This document shows positions 8,639 through 17,169 of a stretch of DNA of 64,000 bases, in pieces. The DNA is from Kribbella catacumbae DSM 19601 (GTDB lineage Bacteria > Actinomycetota > Actinomycetes > Propionibacteriales > Kribbellaceae): the NCBI RefSeq assembly GCF_000372465.1, contig NZ_AQUZ01000012.1:124355-188354 (forward strand), read 5' to 3'. The position numbers and the translations under genes were made by a program. The notes below the pieces were generated by a model. That model did no database searches. It saw only the letters and a list, made by a program, of their open reading frames with translations, and had not been told where the DNA came from. Each line of letters opens with the position of its first letter. Position 1 is the stretch's first letter.

Positions 8639-9276
8639 GACAGCGGGGTGAGGGTGACGGTCTCGTCGGCGACGGCGTCCACCAGCGCCGCGTCGTGGCT
8701 GGCGAACAGGATCGACGTACCGGCCTTCTTCTCCGCGACCAGCATCTCGGCCAGCCAGGCGACACCTGCGGCGTCGAGCCGGGCCTCGGGCTCGTCGAGC
8801 ACCAGCAGTTTCCGCGGCCGGACCAGCGCCGTCGCCAGCGCGAGCCGCCGCCGCTGACCCGACGACAACGAACCGGGGAGCTGATCCGCGGCACCGAGCA
8901 TGCCGACGGAGTCGAGCACCGTGTCGACCAGATCCTCCGGTGTCGGGTTGCCGTGGGCACGGGCGAGCAGGTCCAGATGCTCGGCGACGGTCAGGTCCGG
9001 GAAGAAGTCGAGGTCGTCGAGCAGCGAGGCCACGTCGCGGCGTACCGTCTCGGCGCGCTCGTCGATCGGCGCGCCGTCCAGCAGGATCTCGCCGGCGGCC
9101 GGCTCCGCGGACCCCACGATGCACTTCAGCACCGTGGTCTTGCCTGCGCCGTTCGGGCCGACCAGGGCGATCGCCCGGCCGGCCCGCAGGGTGAAGGTGA
9201 GGTCCTCGATCACCGGGCGCTCGGCGTACAGGTGCCGCAGGCCCTTCACGGCCAGCCGGGGTACGGCCTTCGTCAC
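8635..9276 (-). CDS. ABC transporter ATP-binding protein
   Basis: 213 aa. Walker A is GPNGAGKTT, the signature is LSSGQRRRLALA, Walker B is KLLVLDEP and the switch His is in FASHD. Small single-domain ATPases of this kind usually energise exporters. GTG 9276 overlaps the methyltransferase stop as GTGA, and its own stop overlaps the permease start as ATGA, so three genes form one tightly coupled operon. A methyltransferase feeding an exporter suggests modification and efflux of a small molecule (inference). Confidence 0.88.
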   Translation of the reverse strand: MTKAVPRLAVKGLRHLYAERPVIEDLTFTLRAGRAIALVGPNGAGKTTVLKCIVGSAEPAAGEILLDGAPIDERAETVRRDVASLLDDLDFFPDLTVAEHLDLLARAHGNPTPEDLVDTVLDSVGMLGAADQLPGSLSSGQRRRLALATALVRPRKLLVLDEPEARLDAAGVAWLAEMLVAEKKAGTSILFASHDAALVDAVADETVTLTPLS

Positions 9277-9914
9277 CGCTTCCGGACCAGGGTCAGCCCG
9301 TCGCCGATGCCGAGGATGACCACGTCGACGCGCTCGTCCGCGGCGATGTGCGCGTTGAACTCCTTGCGGTCGACCGGGTCCTGCTCGTGCTCGCCGACCA
9401 CCCGGCCGCCGGCCAGCGTGTTGTCGAACAGCAGCAGGCCGTTCGGCTTGATCTTCGGTACGAGCTGCTCGAAGTAGTCGATGTAGCCGGACTTCTCCGC
9501 GTCCACGAAGGCCAGGTCGAACTCGCCCTCGAGCTTGGCCGCCGACTCGTGCGCGTCGCCGATCCGCAGGTCGATCTTGTCCGCGACACCGGCCCGCTGC
9601 CAGTACCGGCGCCCGATCGAGGTCCACTCGTCGCTCACGTCGAGGCAGATCAGCTCGCCGTCGGCCGGCAGCCCGCGGGAGATCGCCAGCGCCGAGAAGC
9701 CGGTGAAGGTGCCGATCTCGACCGCGCGGCGCGCCGACACCAGCCGGGTCAGCGTGGTCAGCAGCGCAGCCTGGTCGGCGGTGGTCAGCATCTCCGAGAT
9801 TCCACCCAGTGCCCGGGTCTCGGCGACCAGGTCGCTCGCGACCTCGTCCAGCGGCATCCCGTGCGCGACCATGTAGTCGTGCAGCTCATCGGTGACCAGA
9901 ACCTGATTACCCAT
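9273..9914 (-). CDS. SAM-dependent O-methyltransferase (caffeoyl-CoA/catechol type)
   Basis: 213 aa, class I Rossmann methyltransferase of the O-methyltransferase family 3. The SAM loop is AVEIGTFTGFSALAIS, the acidic ribose-binding strand is ELICLDVS, and the metal and catalytic region is DLAFVDAEKSGYIDYFE followed by LLLFDNTLAGG. Start ATG 9914 is preferred because AGGATGG lies about 8 nt upstream; ATG 9926 is an alternative. It is the first gene of the coupled ABC operon and divergent from adoK. Confidence 0.88.
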   Translation of the reverse strand: MGNQVLVTDELHDYMVAHGMPLDEVASDLVAETRALGGISEMLTTADQAALLTTLTRLVSARRAVEIGTFTGFSALAISRGLPADGELICLDVSDEWTSIGRRYWQRAGVADKIDLRIGDAHESAAKLEGEFDLAFVDAEKSGYIDYFEQLVPKIKPNGLLLFDNTLAGGRVVGEHEQDPVDRKEFNAHIAADERVDVVILGIGDGLTLVRKR

Positions 9915-10010
9915 CGAAACCGCCATCCTGAAGTCGTCGTCGTTGTCTCGCCTGTAGTCTCTACGGGTTGTCCAGCAGCTCGACACCCACCCCTCCGAGG
10001 AGACCTCCGT

Positions 10011-10991
10011 ATGCGCATCGCCGTCGCTGGATCGATCGCGACCGACATCCTGATGACCTTCCCCGGACGCTTCAAGGACCAGTTCCTCGAAGAGCAGATG
10101 CACAAGGTCTCGCTGTCGTTCCTGGTGGACGAACTGGTCGTGCACCGCGGCGGGGTCGGCGCCAACATCTGCTACGGGATGGCGCAGCTGGGCCAGCCGT
10201 CGCTGCTCGTCGGCTCGGTCGGATCCGACTTCGCGGAGTACGGCGCCGCGCTGGTTGCCGCCGGCGTCGACATCTCCCAGGTCCGGATCTGCGAGAACGT
10301 GCATACGGCCCGCTTCACCTGTACGACGGATCTCGATGCCAACCAGATCGCGTCGTTCTACACCGGCGCGATGGCTGAGGCCCGCGAGCTGGACCTCGGC
10401 GCGATCCATGGGACGACCGGCGGGATCGACCTGGTGCTGATCGGTGCGGACGACCCGGACGGCATGCTGCGGCACACCACCCTGGCCAAGGCCAACGGGA
10501 TCGACATCGCCGCTGATCCGTCGCAGCAGCTGGCGCGGATGGACGGCGAGCAGATCCGCGAGCTGATCGACGGGGCGACGTACCTGTTCAGCAACGAGTA
10601 CGAGTCCGGCCTGATGGTCCAGAAGACCGGGTGGAGCCACGACGAGATCTTGTCCCGGGTGGGCGTCCGGGTGACGACCCACGGCGGCGACGGAGTCGTG
10701 ATCGAGAACGCCGGCGGCATCCTCGCCAAGGTCCCGGCCGTCCCGACCTCCGCCCTGGTCGACCCGACCGGCGGCGGCGATGCCTTCCGCGCGGGCTACC
10801 TGACCGGCCGCGCCGCCGGCCTCGACCACGAAGCCGCCGCCCAGGTCGGCTGCACCCTGGCGACGACGGTCCTCGAGACGGTCGGCACCCAGGAGTACAC
10901 CCTCGACCGCCCAGCCTTCTTGACCCGCCTCGCCTCGGCGTACGGCGCCGCCGCCTCCACCACTGCGGCGACCACGCTCAACCTCAACTGA
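10011..10991 (+). CDS. adoK: Adenosine kinase, PfkB family
   Basis: Phosphorylates adenosine to AMP in purine salvage. 326 aa, essentially the length of the mycobacterial enzyme. Segments IAVAGSIATD, HKVSLSFLVDEL, HRGGVGANI, FTCTTDLDANQIASFY and AADPSQQLARM closely match the AdoK of Mycobacterium tuberculosis as I remember it. The PfkB anion-hole/catalytic motif is DPTGGGDAFRAGY, with catalytic base Asp257. GAGGAG precedes ATG 10011. In mycobacteria adoK also lies in the broad glnA1 neighbourhood. Confidence 0.93.
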   Translation: MRIAVAGSIATDILMTFPGRFKDQFLEEQMHKVSLSFLVDELVVHRGGVGANICYGMAQLGQPSLLVGSVGSDFAEYGAALVAAGVDISQVRICENVHTARFTCTTDLDANQIASFYTGAMAEARELDLGAIHGTTGGIDLVLIGADDPDGMLRHTTLAKANGIDIAADPSQQLARMDGEQIRELIDGATYLFSNEYESGLMVQKTGWSHDEILSRVGVRVTTHGGDGVVIENAGGILAKVPAVPTSALVDPTGGGDAFRAGYLTGRAAGLDHEAAAQVGCTLATTVLETVGTQEYTLDRPAFLTRLASAYGAAASTTAATTLNLN

Positions 10992-11009
10992 CTTGTCTGG
11001 CGAACTAAG

Positions 11010-11031
11010 GTGAACTGTACGTTCAGTTCAC
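11010..11031. promoter_or_regulatory. TetR-type operator over the aldo-keto reductase promoter
   Basis: Perfect 8-bp arms GTGAACTG and CAGTTCAC flank TACGTT. A TTGTCT (10993-10998) with a 17-bp spacer places the -10 inside this dyad, so binding would block transcription of the reductase-tetR operon. The TetR encoded 900 bp downstream is the obvious ligand. Confidence 0.8.
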
Positions 11032-11045
11032 TTGAGGAGACAGGT

Positions 11046-11912
11046 ATGACTGAGGCAGTCGCGGTGGCGTCCGGCGAGTTCACCATCGGTGGGGATCTGA
11101 CCGTCCGCCGGTTGGGGTACGGCACGATGCAGCTTCCCGGGCCGGGGGTCTGGGGCGAGTCGCGCGATCCCGACGAGGCCGTCCGGGTACTGCGCCGCGC
11201 GGTCGAGCTCGGCATCAACTTCATCGACACCGCCGACGCGTACGGGCCGTTCACCGCGGACCTGCTGCTCAAGAAGGCACTGCACCCGTACGCCGATGAC
11301 CTGGTGATCGCCACGAAGGCCGGGTTCACCCGGAGCGGCCCGGGTCGTTGGGCTGAGGTCGGTCGCCCGGAGTACCTGCGGCAAGCCGTCGAGCTGAGCC
11401 TGCGGCACCTCGGTCTCGAGCGGATCGACCTGCTCCAACTGCACCGGATCGACCCGAAGGTCCCGGTGGCCGACCAGGTCGGCGAGCTCGCCGATCTGCA
11501 GGCCGAGGGCAAGATCCGGCACATCGGCCTGTCCCAGGTCAGCGTCGAGGAGATCCAGGAAGCGGCCAAGACGGCGACGATCGTCTCCGTGCAGAACCTC
11601 TACAACCTCGCCCAGCGCGACGACGAACCGGTCCTGGAGTACGCCGAGCAGAACAACCTCGGCTTCATCCCCTGGTTCCCGCTCGCCACCGGTGAACTGG
11701 CCAAGGCCGGCGGCCCGCTCGACGCGATCGCCAAGGACCATGAGGCCAGCCCGTCGCAGCTCGCGCTCGCCTGGCTGCTCAAGCGCTCGCCGGTGATGCT
11801 GCCGATCCCCGGCACCTCCTCGGTCGTCCACCTCGAGGACAACGTCGACGCCGCGCGTCTCGAGCTGACCGACGAGGAGTTCACCAAGCTCACCGAGGCC
11901 GTCGGCCGGTGA
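11046..11912 (+). CDS. Aldo/keto reductase
   Basis: 288 aa NADPH-dependent (beta/alpha)8 reductase. The catalytic tetrad is seen as Asp and Tyr in IDTADAYGP, Lys in IATKAGF and His in LLQLHRID. The cofactor-binding C-terminus includes PIPGTSSVVHLEDNV. GAGGAG precedes ATG 11046. It sits behind a TetR dyad and 6 bp ahead of the tetR gene, so it is probably induced by a reactive carbonyl or xenobiotic. The substrate is unknown. Confidence 0.9.
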   Translation: MTEAVAVASGEFTIGGDLTVRRLGYGTMQLPGPGVWGESRDPDEAVRVLRRAVELGINFIDTADAYGPFTADLLLKKALHPYADDLVIATKAGFTRSGPGRWAEVGRPEYLRQAVELSLRHLGLERIDLLQLHRIDPKVPVADQVGELADLQAEGKIRHIGLSQVSVEEIQEAAKTATIVSVQNLYNLAQRDDEPVLEYAEQNNLGFIPWFPLATGELAKAGGPLDAIAKDHEASPSQLALAWLLKRSPVMLPIPGTSSVVHLEDNVDAARLELTDEEFTKLTEAVGR

Positions 11913-11918
11913 GCCACG

Positions 11919-12488
11919 ATGACGCCTGAGCATCCCCGCAGCCTGAAGGCCAAGGATTCGGTGCTTTGCGCAACGACCGAACTGCTCACCGAAGGCGGGT
12001 TGCCGGCGGCAACGGTCGACGCGATCAGCGCTCGATCAAGGGTGAGCAAGGCAACGATCTACAAGCACTGGCCGTGTCGTACGGCGATCGCTGCCGAGGC
12101 GTTCGGCAAGCAGATGGCGGCCGCGATCCCCTTGCCGGACAGGGGAAACGCGGTCGACGACCTGACCGAGCAGGTCCGCTTGGTGAGCGCCTTCTCCGCG
12201 GGTCCGCACGGTACTGTCTTCGCCCAGTTGCTCGCCGCGTGCGTCGCCGACCCGGCCGGCTCGCCGTACTTCCGGGAGTACTTCCTGGACGCCCGGCGAG
12301 CGGCCGTTGCCGAGCTTTGGCAGCGGGCGCTCGACCGTGGTGAGGTCGACCCGGAGATCACCGCGGATACGGCGACCGACGTACTGTTCGGGCCGTTGAT
12401 CTTCCGGCTGATGACCGGTCATCAGGCGCTCACTCAGGAGCAGGCCGATGCCCTTTCGTCAGCGGCCCTGCGCGGTCTCCTCAGCTGA
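11919..12488 (+). CDS. TetR-family repressor
   Basis: 189 aa. The HTH is AATVDAISARSRVSKATIYKHW near residues 30-52, with a TetR_C-like helical remainder that binds the inducer. It is cotranscribed with the aldo-keto reductase (6-bp gap) and probably autoregulates through the dyad at 11010-11031. Its 3' end overlaps the convergent GntR gene by 30 bp. Confidence 0.9.
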   Translation: MTPEHPRSLKAKDSVLCATTELLTEGGLPAATVDAISARSRVSKATIYKHWPCRTAIAAEAFGKQMAAAIPLPDRGNAVDDLTEQVRLVSAFSAGPHGTVFAQLLAACVADPAGSPYFREYFLDARRAAVAELWQRALDRGEVDPEITADTATDVLFGPLIFRLMTGHQALTQEQADALSSAALRGLLS

Positions 12489-13163
12489 TTCTTTGCGGGC
12501 CCAAAGTCCGCGGACGTGGCCGATGTGGCGCAACATCAACTGCTCCGCGCCGGCCGCGTCGCGGGCCTCCACGAGATCGACCAGCACGTGATGCTCGGCA
12601 GCGGACTGGACGAGGCGGCCGCTCTTCACCAGCGGGGTCAGCCCGAGCAGCCTGGTCTGCGAGCGCAGATCGGACACGACGTCGACCAGCCGCGGGTTGC
12701 CGCTGTAGGCGAGCAGAGTGACGTGGAAGACCCGGTCCGCCTCGATGTACTCGATCAGGTTGCCGGCCTTGGCCGCGACCACGATGTCCTCGGCCAGCTC
12801 CCGAAGCCTGGGGATGTCGGCCGCCGGGATGAGCGGTACGACGTCGCGCACCGTCGGCGGTTCGATCAGCAGCCGCAGCTTGGTGACGTTGTCGAGGTCC
12901 TCGTCCGACATCTCGGTCACCCGGAAGCCCTTGTTGGGCAGCGAGATGACCAGCCCCTCCTTGACCAGGTCCAGCATCGCCTCCCGGACCGGGGTCGCGG
13001 ACACACCGAACTTCGCCCCGAGCATCGGCGCGGAGTACACCGTGCCGGGCTCCATCTCGCCGGAGATGACCGCGGCGCGCAGCGCGTGCGCGACGCTGTC
13101 CCGCAGATTCTCCCGCTTGAGCCTGCGCACGCTCGGCAGCGGATGGACCGATTCCGCGCTCAT
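12459..13163 (-). CDS. GntR-family regulator, FadR/FCD subfamily
   Basis: 234 aa. The winged HTH at about residues 20-80 includes MLGAKFGVSATPVREAMLDLV. The FCD domain has the metal-binding pattern of Asp (EADRVFH), His (FHVTLL), His (AAEHHVLV) and His (MLRHIGHV). FCD regulators respond to small carboxylates or sugars. ATG 13163 has GGAG at 9 nt. An earlier in-frame ATG at 13220 has no good ribosome site and would bury the candidate operator. It closes the arabinosidase/peptide-transport locus. Confidence 0.87.
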   Translation of the reverse strand: MSAESVHPLPSVRRLKRENLRDSVAHALRAAVISGEMEPGTVYSAPMLGAKFGVSATPVREAMLDLVKEGLVISLPNKGFRVTEMSDEDLDNVTKLRLLIEPPTVRDVVPLIPAADIPRLRELAEDIVVAAKAGNLIEYIEADRVFHVTLLAYSGNPRLVDVVSDLRSQTRLLGLTPLVKSGRLVQSAAEHHVLVDLVEARDAAGAEQLMLRHIGHVRGLWARKESAEETAQGR

Positions 13164-13210
13164 CCCCGTCACTCCTGCACCGCCCCTACTCAAGGTTGAC
13201 ACGGCCACAT

Positions 13211-13219
13211 TGTCGGACA
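13211..13219. promoter_or_regulatory. Candidate FCD-GntR half-dyad operator
   Basis: TGTCGGACA is an odd palindrome of the TnGTCnGACnA type that FadR-like regulators use. It lies 48 bp upstream of the preferred gntR start, in the 88-bp gap after the peptidase gene, so it fits autoregulation. Confidence 0.45.
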
Positions 13220-13251
13220 TGACCTGGCCGGGAACGAAACCCCCGCGCGGG

Positions 13252-14532
13252 TCAGACGCCGCCGCCGATGGATCGGACCAGCTCCGTCAGCCGGCTGAAC
13301 ACCGTGTCGGACATCCGCAGCCCATCATGCTCGTACTCGTTCGTCACCCACGGCTGCAGGTTCCCGACCCGTCCGGCCGTCTCGAGTTGCAGACCGGAGT
13401 CGACGTACATGTCGTCGAAGTACACCGCGGCAGCAACCGGTACTTCGTTCGCGGCCAGCCGGTCCAGGTCGTACAGCGTGCTCCACTCCGTGCGCTTCGC
13501 GAGCAGCTCCACAGCCGCCTGGAACGGCCGCAGTACCCGGATCTCCTCGAACATCCAGGGGTACATCATCTCGCCCGTGAACAGCAGGGGCCGTGCCGTC
13601 TCCTCGAACTCGGGACGCAACGCCCGCTCCCGCTCGGCAGCCCAGCCCGTCGCGCCCTCGCCCGAGCCGTAACAGCCCTCCTGCAACGCCGCGAACAGCG
13701 GACCATCGGCGTACGAGCTCAGAGCCATCACCTGGCTCAGGAACGTGTCGGACAGCTCGTCGCCGGCGAACGCCTCGTCGATCAGCCAGTGGATCCGCTC
13801 GTACCCCGGCTTCATCCCGAAGTCGATCCCGAGCGACTGGAACCGGCGTACCGTCAGCAGGTCGCCATCCGGCAGCCGTACGTCGCCGGCGGCCAGCCGG
13901 TCGGCGATCGCCGCCACCCGCTCGATGTTGTGCGGATACCGGCGGTAGAACTCCCGATTCTTGGCCTCGACCCGCGTATACGTGCGCCGGTAGACGTCGG
14001 CGGCATCCGGCGTCACCGAGGGCAGTCCGCCAGTGACGTAGCAGGCCGTCAGCCCCTCGGGCGCCCGCGACAGGTAGGTCATGGTGATGAAGCCGCCATA
14101 GCTCTGCCCCAGCGTCGACCACTTCGCGCCGCCGAACACCGTACTGCGCAGGTGCTCCGCGTCAGCCACGATCGAGTCGGCCCGGAAGCACGCCAGGTAG
14201 TCAGCCGCTTCCTCGGCCGTGGCGAAGGAGCTCATCCGCCGCCCGTTGACCGGCGTACTGCGCCCGGTGCCGCGCTGATCCAGAAGCACGACGCGGTACG
14301 ACTTCAACGCCTGACCGATCCAGCCCGTGGGGTCGGTAGGCCGTGGCGACTTGCCGCCCGGGCCGCCCTGCAGGAACAGCAGGCAGGGCAGCTCCTCGTG
14401 CTTGCGCGTGGGATCCACGAGCTCGCGAGCGAAGACCGTGATCCGCCGCGGATCGGCGCTGTCCCACCAGTTCAGCGGGACCTCGACGGAGTGTTCGCGG
14501 ACGTGCATGCCGGGAATCGTGTAGCTGGTCAT
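13252..14532 (-). CDS. Prolyl aminopeptidase-like alpha/beta hydrolase (S33)
   Basis: 426 aa, cytoplasmic. It probably removes N-terminal proline (or hydroxyproline) from peptides. The oxyanion-hole motif is LQGGPGG (residues 54-60), followed by DQRGTGRS as in proline iminopeptidases and a nucleophile elbow GQSYGG with Ser144. The C-terminal EYEHDGLR supplies a His. ATG 14532 overlaps the transporter ATPase stop as ATGA, so it is translated with the importer. Together with an upstream beta-L-arabinofuranosidase, this suggests catabolism of imported Pro/Hyp glycopeptides. Confidence 0.85.
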   Translation of the reverse strand: MTSYTIPGMHVREHSVEVPLNWWDSADPRRITVFARELVDPTRKHEELPCLLFLQGGPGGKSPRPTDPTGWIGQALKSYRVVLLDQRGTGRSTPVNGRRMSSFATAEEAADYLACFRADSIVADAEHLRSTVFGGAKWSTLGQSYGGFITMTYLSRAPEGLTACYVTGGLPSVTPDAADVYRRTYTRVEAKNREFYRRYPHNIERVAAIADRLAAGDVRLPDGDLLTVRRFQSLGIDFGMKPGYERIHWLIDEAFAGDELSDTFLSQVMALSSYADGPLFAALQEGCYGSGEGATGWAAERERALRPEFEETARPLLFTGEMMYPWMFEEIRVLRPFQAAVELLAKRTEWSTLYDLDRLAANEVPVAAAVYFDDMYVDSGLQLETAGRVGNLQPWVTNEYEHDGLRMSDTVFSRLTELVRSIGGGV

Positions 14533-15371
14533 CTGCTCTGCATCCGTTCCTGTTCTCGCAATCGCCGCCGCCGGTCCCATTCCGGGTTGATCCGCGGAAC
14601 CGCCGCCAGCAGCGTCTTCGTGTACTCGTCCTGGGGCCGGTCGAAGACCTGGTCGCGCGACCCCAGCTCGACGATCCTGCCCTTGTTCATTACAGCGACT
14701 CGCTGGGCGATCTGCCGGACGACGGCCAGATCGTGCGCGATGAAGATGTAGCTGAAACCGCTCTCTCGCTGCAACCGCACCAGCAACTCCAGGATCTGCG
14801 CCTGGATCGAGACGTCCAGCGCCGACACCGCCTCATCGCAGATCACCAGCTTCGGGCCGACCGCGAGCGCGCGGGCGATGCCGATTCGCTGCGCCTGGCC
14901 GCCGGAGAACTGCGACGGGTACCGCGTCGAGTGGTCCGGGTTCAGCCCGACCCGCTCCATCAACTCCTTGCTGAAGGCCCGCCCACCGCCTTTCGGCGAG
15001 ATGCCTTGGTAGGCCAGCGGAGCGGTGACGATCCGCTCCACCGTGTACCGCGGGTTCAAGGATGAGAACGGGTCCTGGAACACCACCTGGACATCGTTGC
15101 GGAACCGGGCCAGCTGTTTCCCGGTCGCCCGGGTGATGTCCTGATCCTCGAACTCCAGCGTGCCACTGGTCGGATCCAGCAACCGGGCGGCGATCCGCGC
15201 GGTGGTCGACTTGCCGCTGCCCGACTCCCCCACGACCGCCAGCGTCTCACCGAGCTCGACGTCGAAGCTGACCCGGTCTACCGCGGTGAACGGCGCCTTC
15301 GGTGCCAGGAACCCACCCTGGCCCCGGGTGATGAACTGCTTGGTCACGTCCCGTACCCGTAACAGCGTCAT
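14529..15371 (-). CDS. Peptide/oligosaccharide ABC importer ATPase (DppF/OppF-like)
   Basis: 280 aa. Walker A is GESGSGKST, the Q-loop is [12 protein letters not shown] (typical of Opp/Dpp ATPases), the signature is [12 protein letters not shown], Walker B is [13 protein letters not shown] and the switch is IAHDL. The C-terminus ends after [12 protein letters not shown], so the oligo_HPY tail is short. Its ATGA overlap with the preceding ATPase indicates a heterodimeric motor. Confidence 0.92.
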   Translation of the reverse strand: MTLLRVRDVTKQFITRGQGGFLAPKAPFTAVDRVSFDVELGETLAVVGESGSGKSTTARIAARLLDPTSGTLEFEDQDITRATGKQLARFRNDVQVVFQDPFSSLNPRYTVERIVTAPLAYQGISPKGGGRAFSKELMERVGLNPDHSTRYPSQFSGGQAQRIGIARALAVGPKLVICDEAVSALDVSIQAQILELLVRLQRESGFSYIFIAHDLAVVRQIAQRVAVMNKGRIVELGSRDQVFDRPQDEYTKTLLAAVPRINPEWDRRRRLREQERMQSR

Positions 15372-16189
15372 CCCGCCACCTCCTCGGCCGCCGGAATCAG
15401 ATCGTCGATCCTCGGTACTGCGTCCAGCAACGCGCGGGTGTACTCGTGCTGCGGGTCGGAGAAGATCTGCTCGGCCGTACCGTACTCGACCGGGTCGCCT
15501 TTGCACATCACCAGCACCCGTTGCGCGATCGAGCTGATCACCGCCAGGTCATGAGTGATGAAGATCAGGCCCGTACCGGTCTCGGCCTGCAACTCGGCGA
15601 GGAGCGCCAGGATCTGTGCCTGGACGGTGACGTCGAGTGCTGTGGTCGGTTCGTCCGCGATCAGCAGTTCGGGCGAGCAGCACAGCGCCATCGCGATCAT
15701 GATGCGCTGCCGCTGACCACCGGAGAACTGATGTGGGTAGTGATCGATCCGGCGGGCCGGGTCAGGGATCTGCACTCGTTCGAGCGCCTCGATCGCGACC
15801 TTGCGGGCCTCGCGACGGGTTCCGCCCCGATGAGCCCGGTAGCCCTCCTCGATCTGCAATCCGACGGTGTAGTAGGGATTCAGGGACGACAATGGGTCCT
15901 GGAACACCATCGAGATCGCGTTCCCCCGGATGCTCCGCAGCTCCGCTTCGGACCGGCCCAGCAGCTCCTGCCCGTTCAACCGGATGCTCCCGGTGGTCCG
16001 GCCGCCTCCCGGCAACAGGCCCAGTACGGCAAGAGACGTCATCGACTTGCCGGAGCCTGACTCGCCGACGATGCCGACGGTATCGTCCCGGTCGACCGTG
16101 AAGGAGGCGTTCTTCACCACGTCGACCGGCCCACGGCTGGTGGGCAGCGTGACGGTGAGGTCCTCCACCACGAACAGTGTTTCGCTCAT
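15368..16189 (-). CDS. Peptide/oligosaccharide ABC importer ATPase (DppD/OppD-like)
   Basis: 273 aa. Walker A is GESGSGKSM, the Q-loop is [14 protein letters not shown], the signature is [12 protein letters not shown], Walker B is [15 protein letters not shown] and the switch is ITHDL. It is about 50 residues shorter than typical DppD because the C-terminal oligo_HPY region is reduced. It is coupled by ATGA overlaps on both sides. Confidence 0.92.
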   Translation of the reverse strand: MSETLFVVEDLTVTLPTSRGPVDVVKNASFTVDRDDTVGIVGESGSGKSMTSLAVLGLLPGGGRTTGSIRLNGQELLGRSEAELRSIRGNAISMVFQDPLSSLNPYYTVGLQIEEGYRAHRGGTRREARKVAIEALERVQIPDPARRIDHYPHQFSGGQRQRIMIAMALCCSPELLIADEPTTALDVTVQAQILALLAELQAETGTGLIFITHDLAVISSIAQRVLVMCKGDPVEYGTAEQIFSDPQHEYTRALLDAVPRIDDLIPAAEEVAG

Positions 16190-17169
16190 GCCGATGTGAT
16201 CCTCACTCTCGGATCGAGGGCGGTGTAGACGAGATCCACCACGACGTTGCCGATGACAACGAAGAACGCCGCCAGCAGGGTGACCGCCATGATCACCGGC
16301 TGGTCGTTCTTCGCGATCGAGTCGGCAGCCAGCTTGCCGATCCCGTTCAGGCCGAACACCGTCTCGGTGATCAGCGCACCGCCGAGCAGCCCGGCGAAGT
16401 CCATCCCGAAGATCGTCGTGATCGGCGTCAACGCCGGCCGCAACGCGTGCCTGCGCAGGATCAGCGAGCGCTGGAGTCCCTTGGCCCGGGCGGTCCGGAC
16501 GAAGTTCTCGGCCAGGGTGTCGATCACGTTCGCCCGAGTCAGCCGGGCGTACAGGCAGGCATAGCCGATCGCCAGCACTGTCCACGGCATCAGGTACGAC
16601 TCGAACCACAGCCCTGGGTTGTCAGAGAAGGCGGGCGCTGACGGGAACGGCAGCACCTGCAGCTTGACCACCAAGAGGTACTGCAGAACGAGCGCCAGCA
16701 CGTAGTTCGGAACGCTGACCCCGGTCAGGGCCAGAGCCATCGCGCTCCGGTCCCACCAAGTGCCCTGCCTGACCGCGCTGATCAGGCCACCGGCCACCCC
16801 GGCGAGAAGCCAGAGGATCGCAGCGCCGACCGCCACCGTGATGCTGACCGGAAGCCGGGCGGTGATCATCGTCCAGACCGACTCGTTGGTCTGGAAGCTG
16901 TACCCGAGGCAAGGCGCGGAACAGTGCGCCGTGCCGTAGTCGCGGCCGGCGACGATCCCCTGCAGGAACTCCCAGAACTGGGTCAACAGCGGCTGGTTCA
17001 GGCCCAGGACGGTACGAATCGAGTCGATCCGGTCCGGAGTACAGGTCTTGCCGCAGATCATCACCGCGGGATCCGGTGAGAGCTTGAAGAAGATCAGATA
17101 GGTGAACAGGCAGACCGCCAGCAGGATGACCACGACGCCACCCAGCCGGCCGATCACGTACCGCGTCAT
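16186..17169 (-). CDS. Peptide/oligosaccharide ABC importer permease (DppB-like)
   Basis: 327 aa, six helices. The first is VVVILLAVCLFTYLIFFKLSPDP, which matches DppB-type permeases. A large extracellular segment holds Cys residues (CGKTCTPD and CSAPCLGY). The cytoplasmic EAA loop appears as VRTARAKGLQRSLILRRHALRPAL. Its ATG shares one base with the upstream stop (TGATG). Confidence 0.92.
   Translation of the reverse strand: MTRYVIGRLGGVVVILLAVCLFTYLIFFKLSPDPAVMICGKTCTPDRIDSIRTVLGLNQPLLTQFWEFLQGIVAGRDYGTAHCSAPCLGYSFQTNESVWTMITARLPVSITVAVGAAILWLLAGVAGGLISAVRQGTWWDRSAMALALTGVSVPNYVLALVLQYLLVVKLQVLPFPSAPAFSDNPGLWFESYLMPWTVLAIGYACLYARLTRANVIDTLAENFVRTARAKGLQRSLILRRHALRPALTPITTIFGMDFAGLLGGALITETVFGLNGIGKLAADSIAKNDQPVIMAVTLLAAFFVVIGNVVVDLVYTALDPRVRITSA

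Noticed and set aside
8639..9124. Upstream extension of the ABC permease reading frame
   Set aside because: It lies entirely within the ATPase gene; the ATGA overlap at 8635-8638 fixes the true start.
12718..14751. 677-codon plus-strand frame over gntR and the peptidase
   Set aside because: Starts inside one real gene and ends in another; composition is typical of shadow frames.
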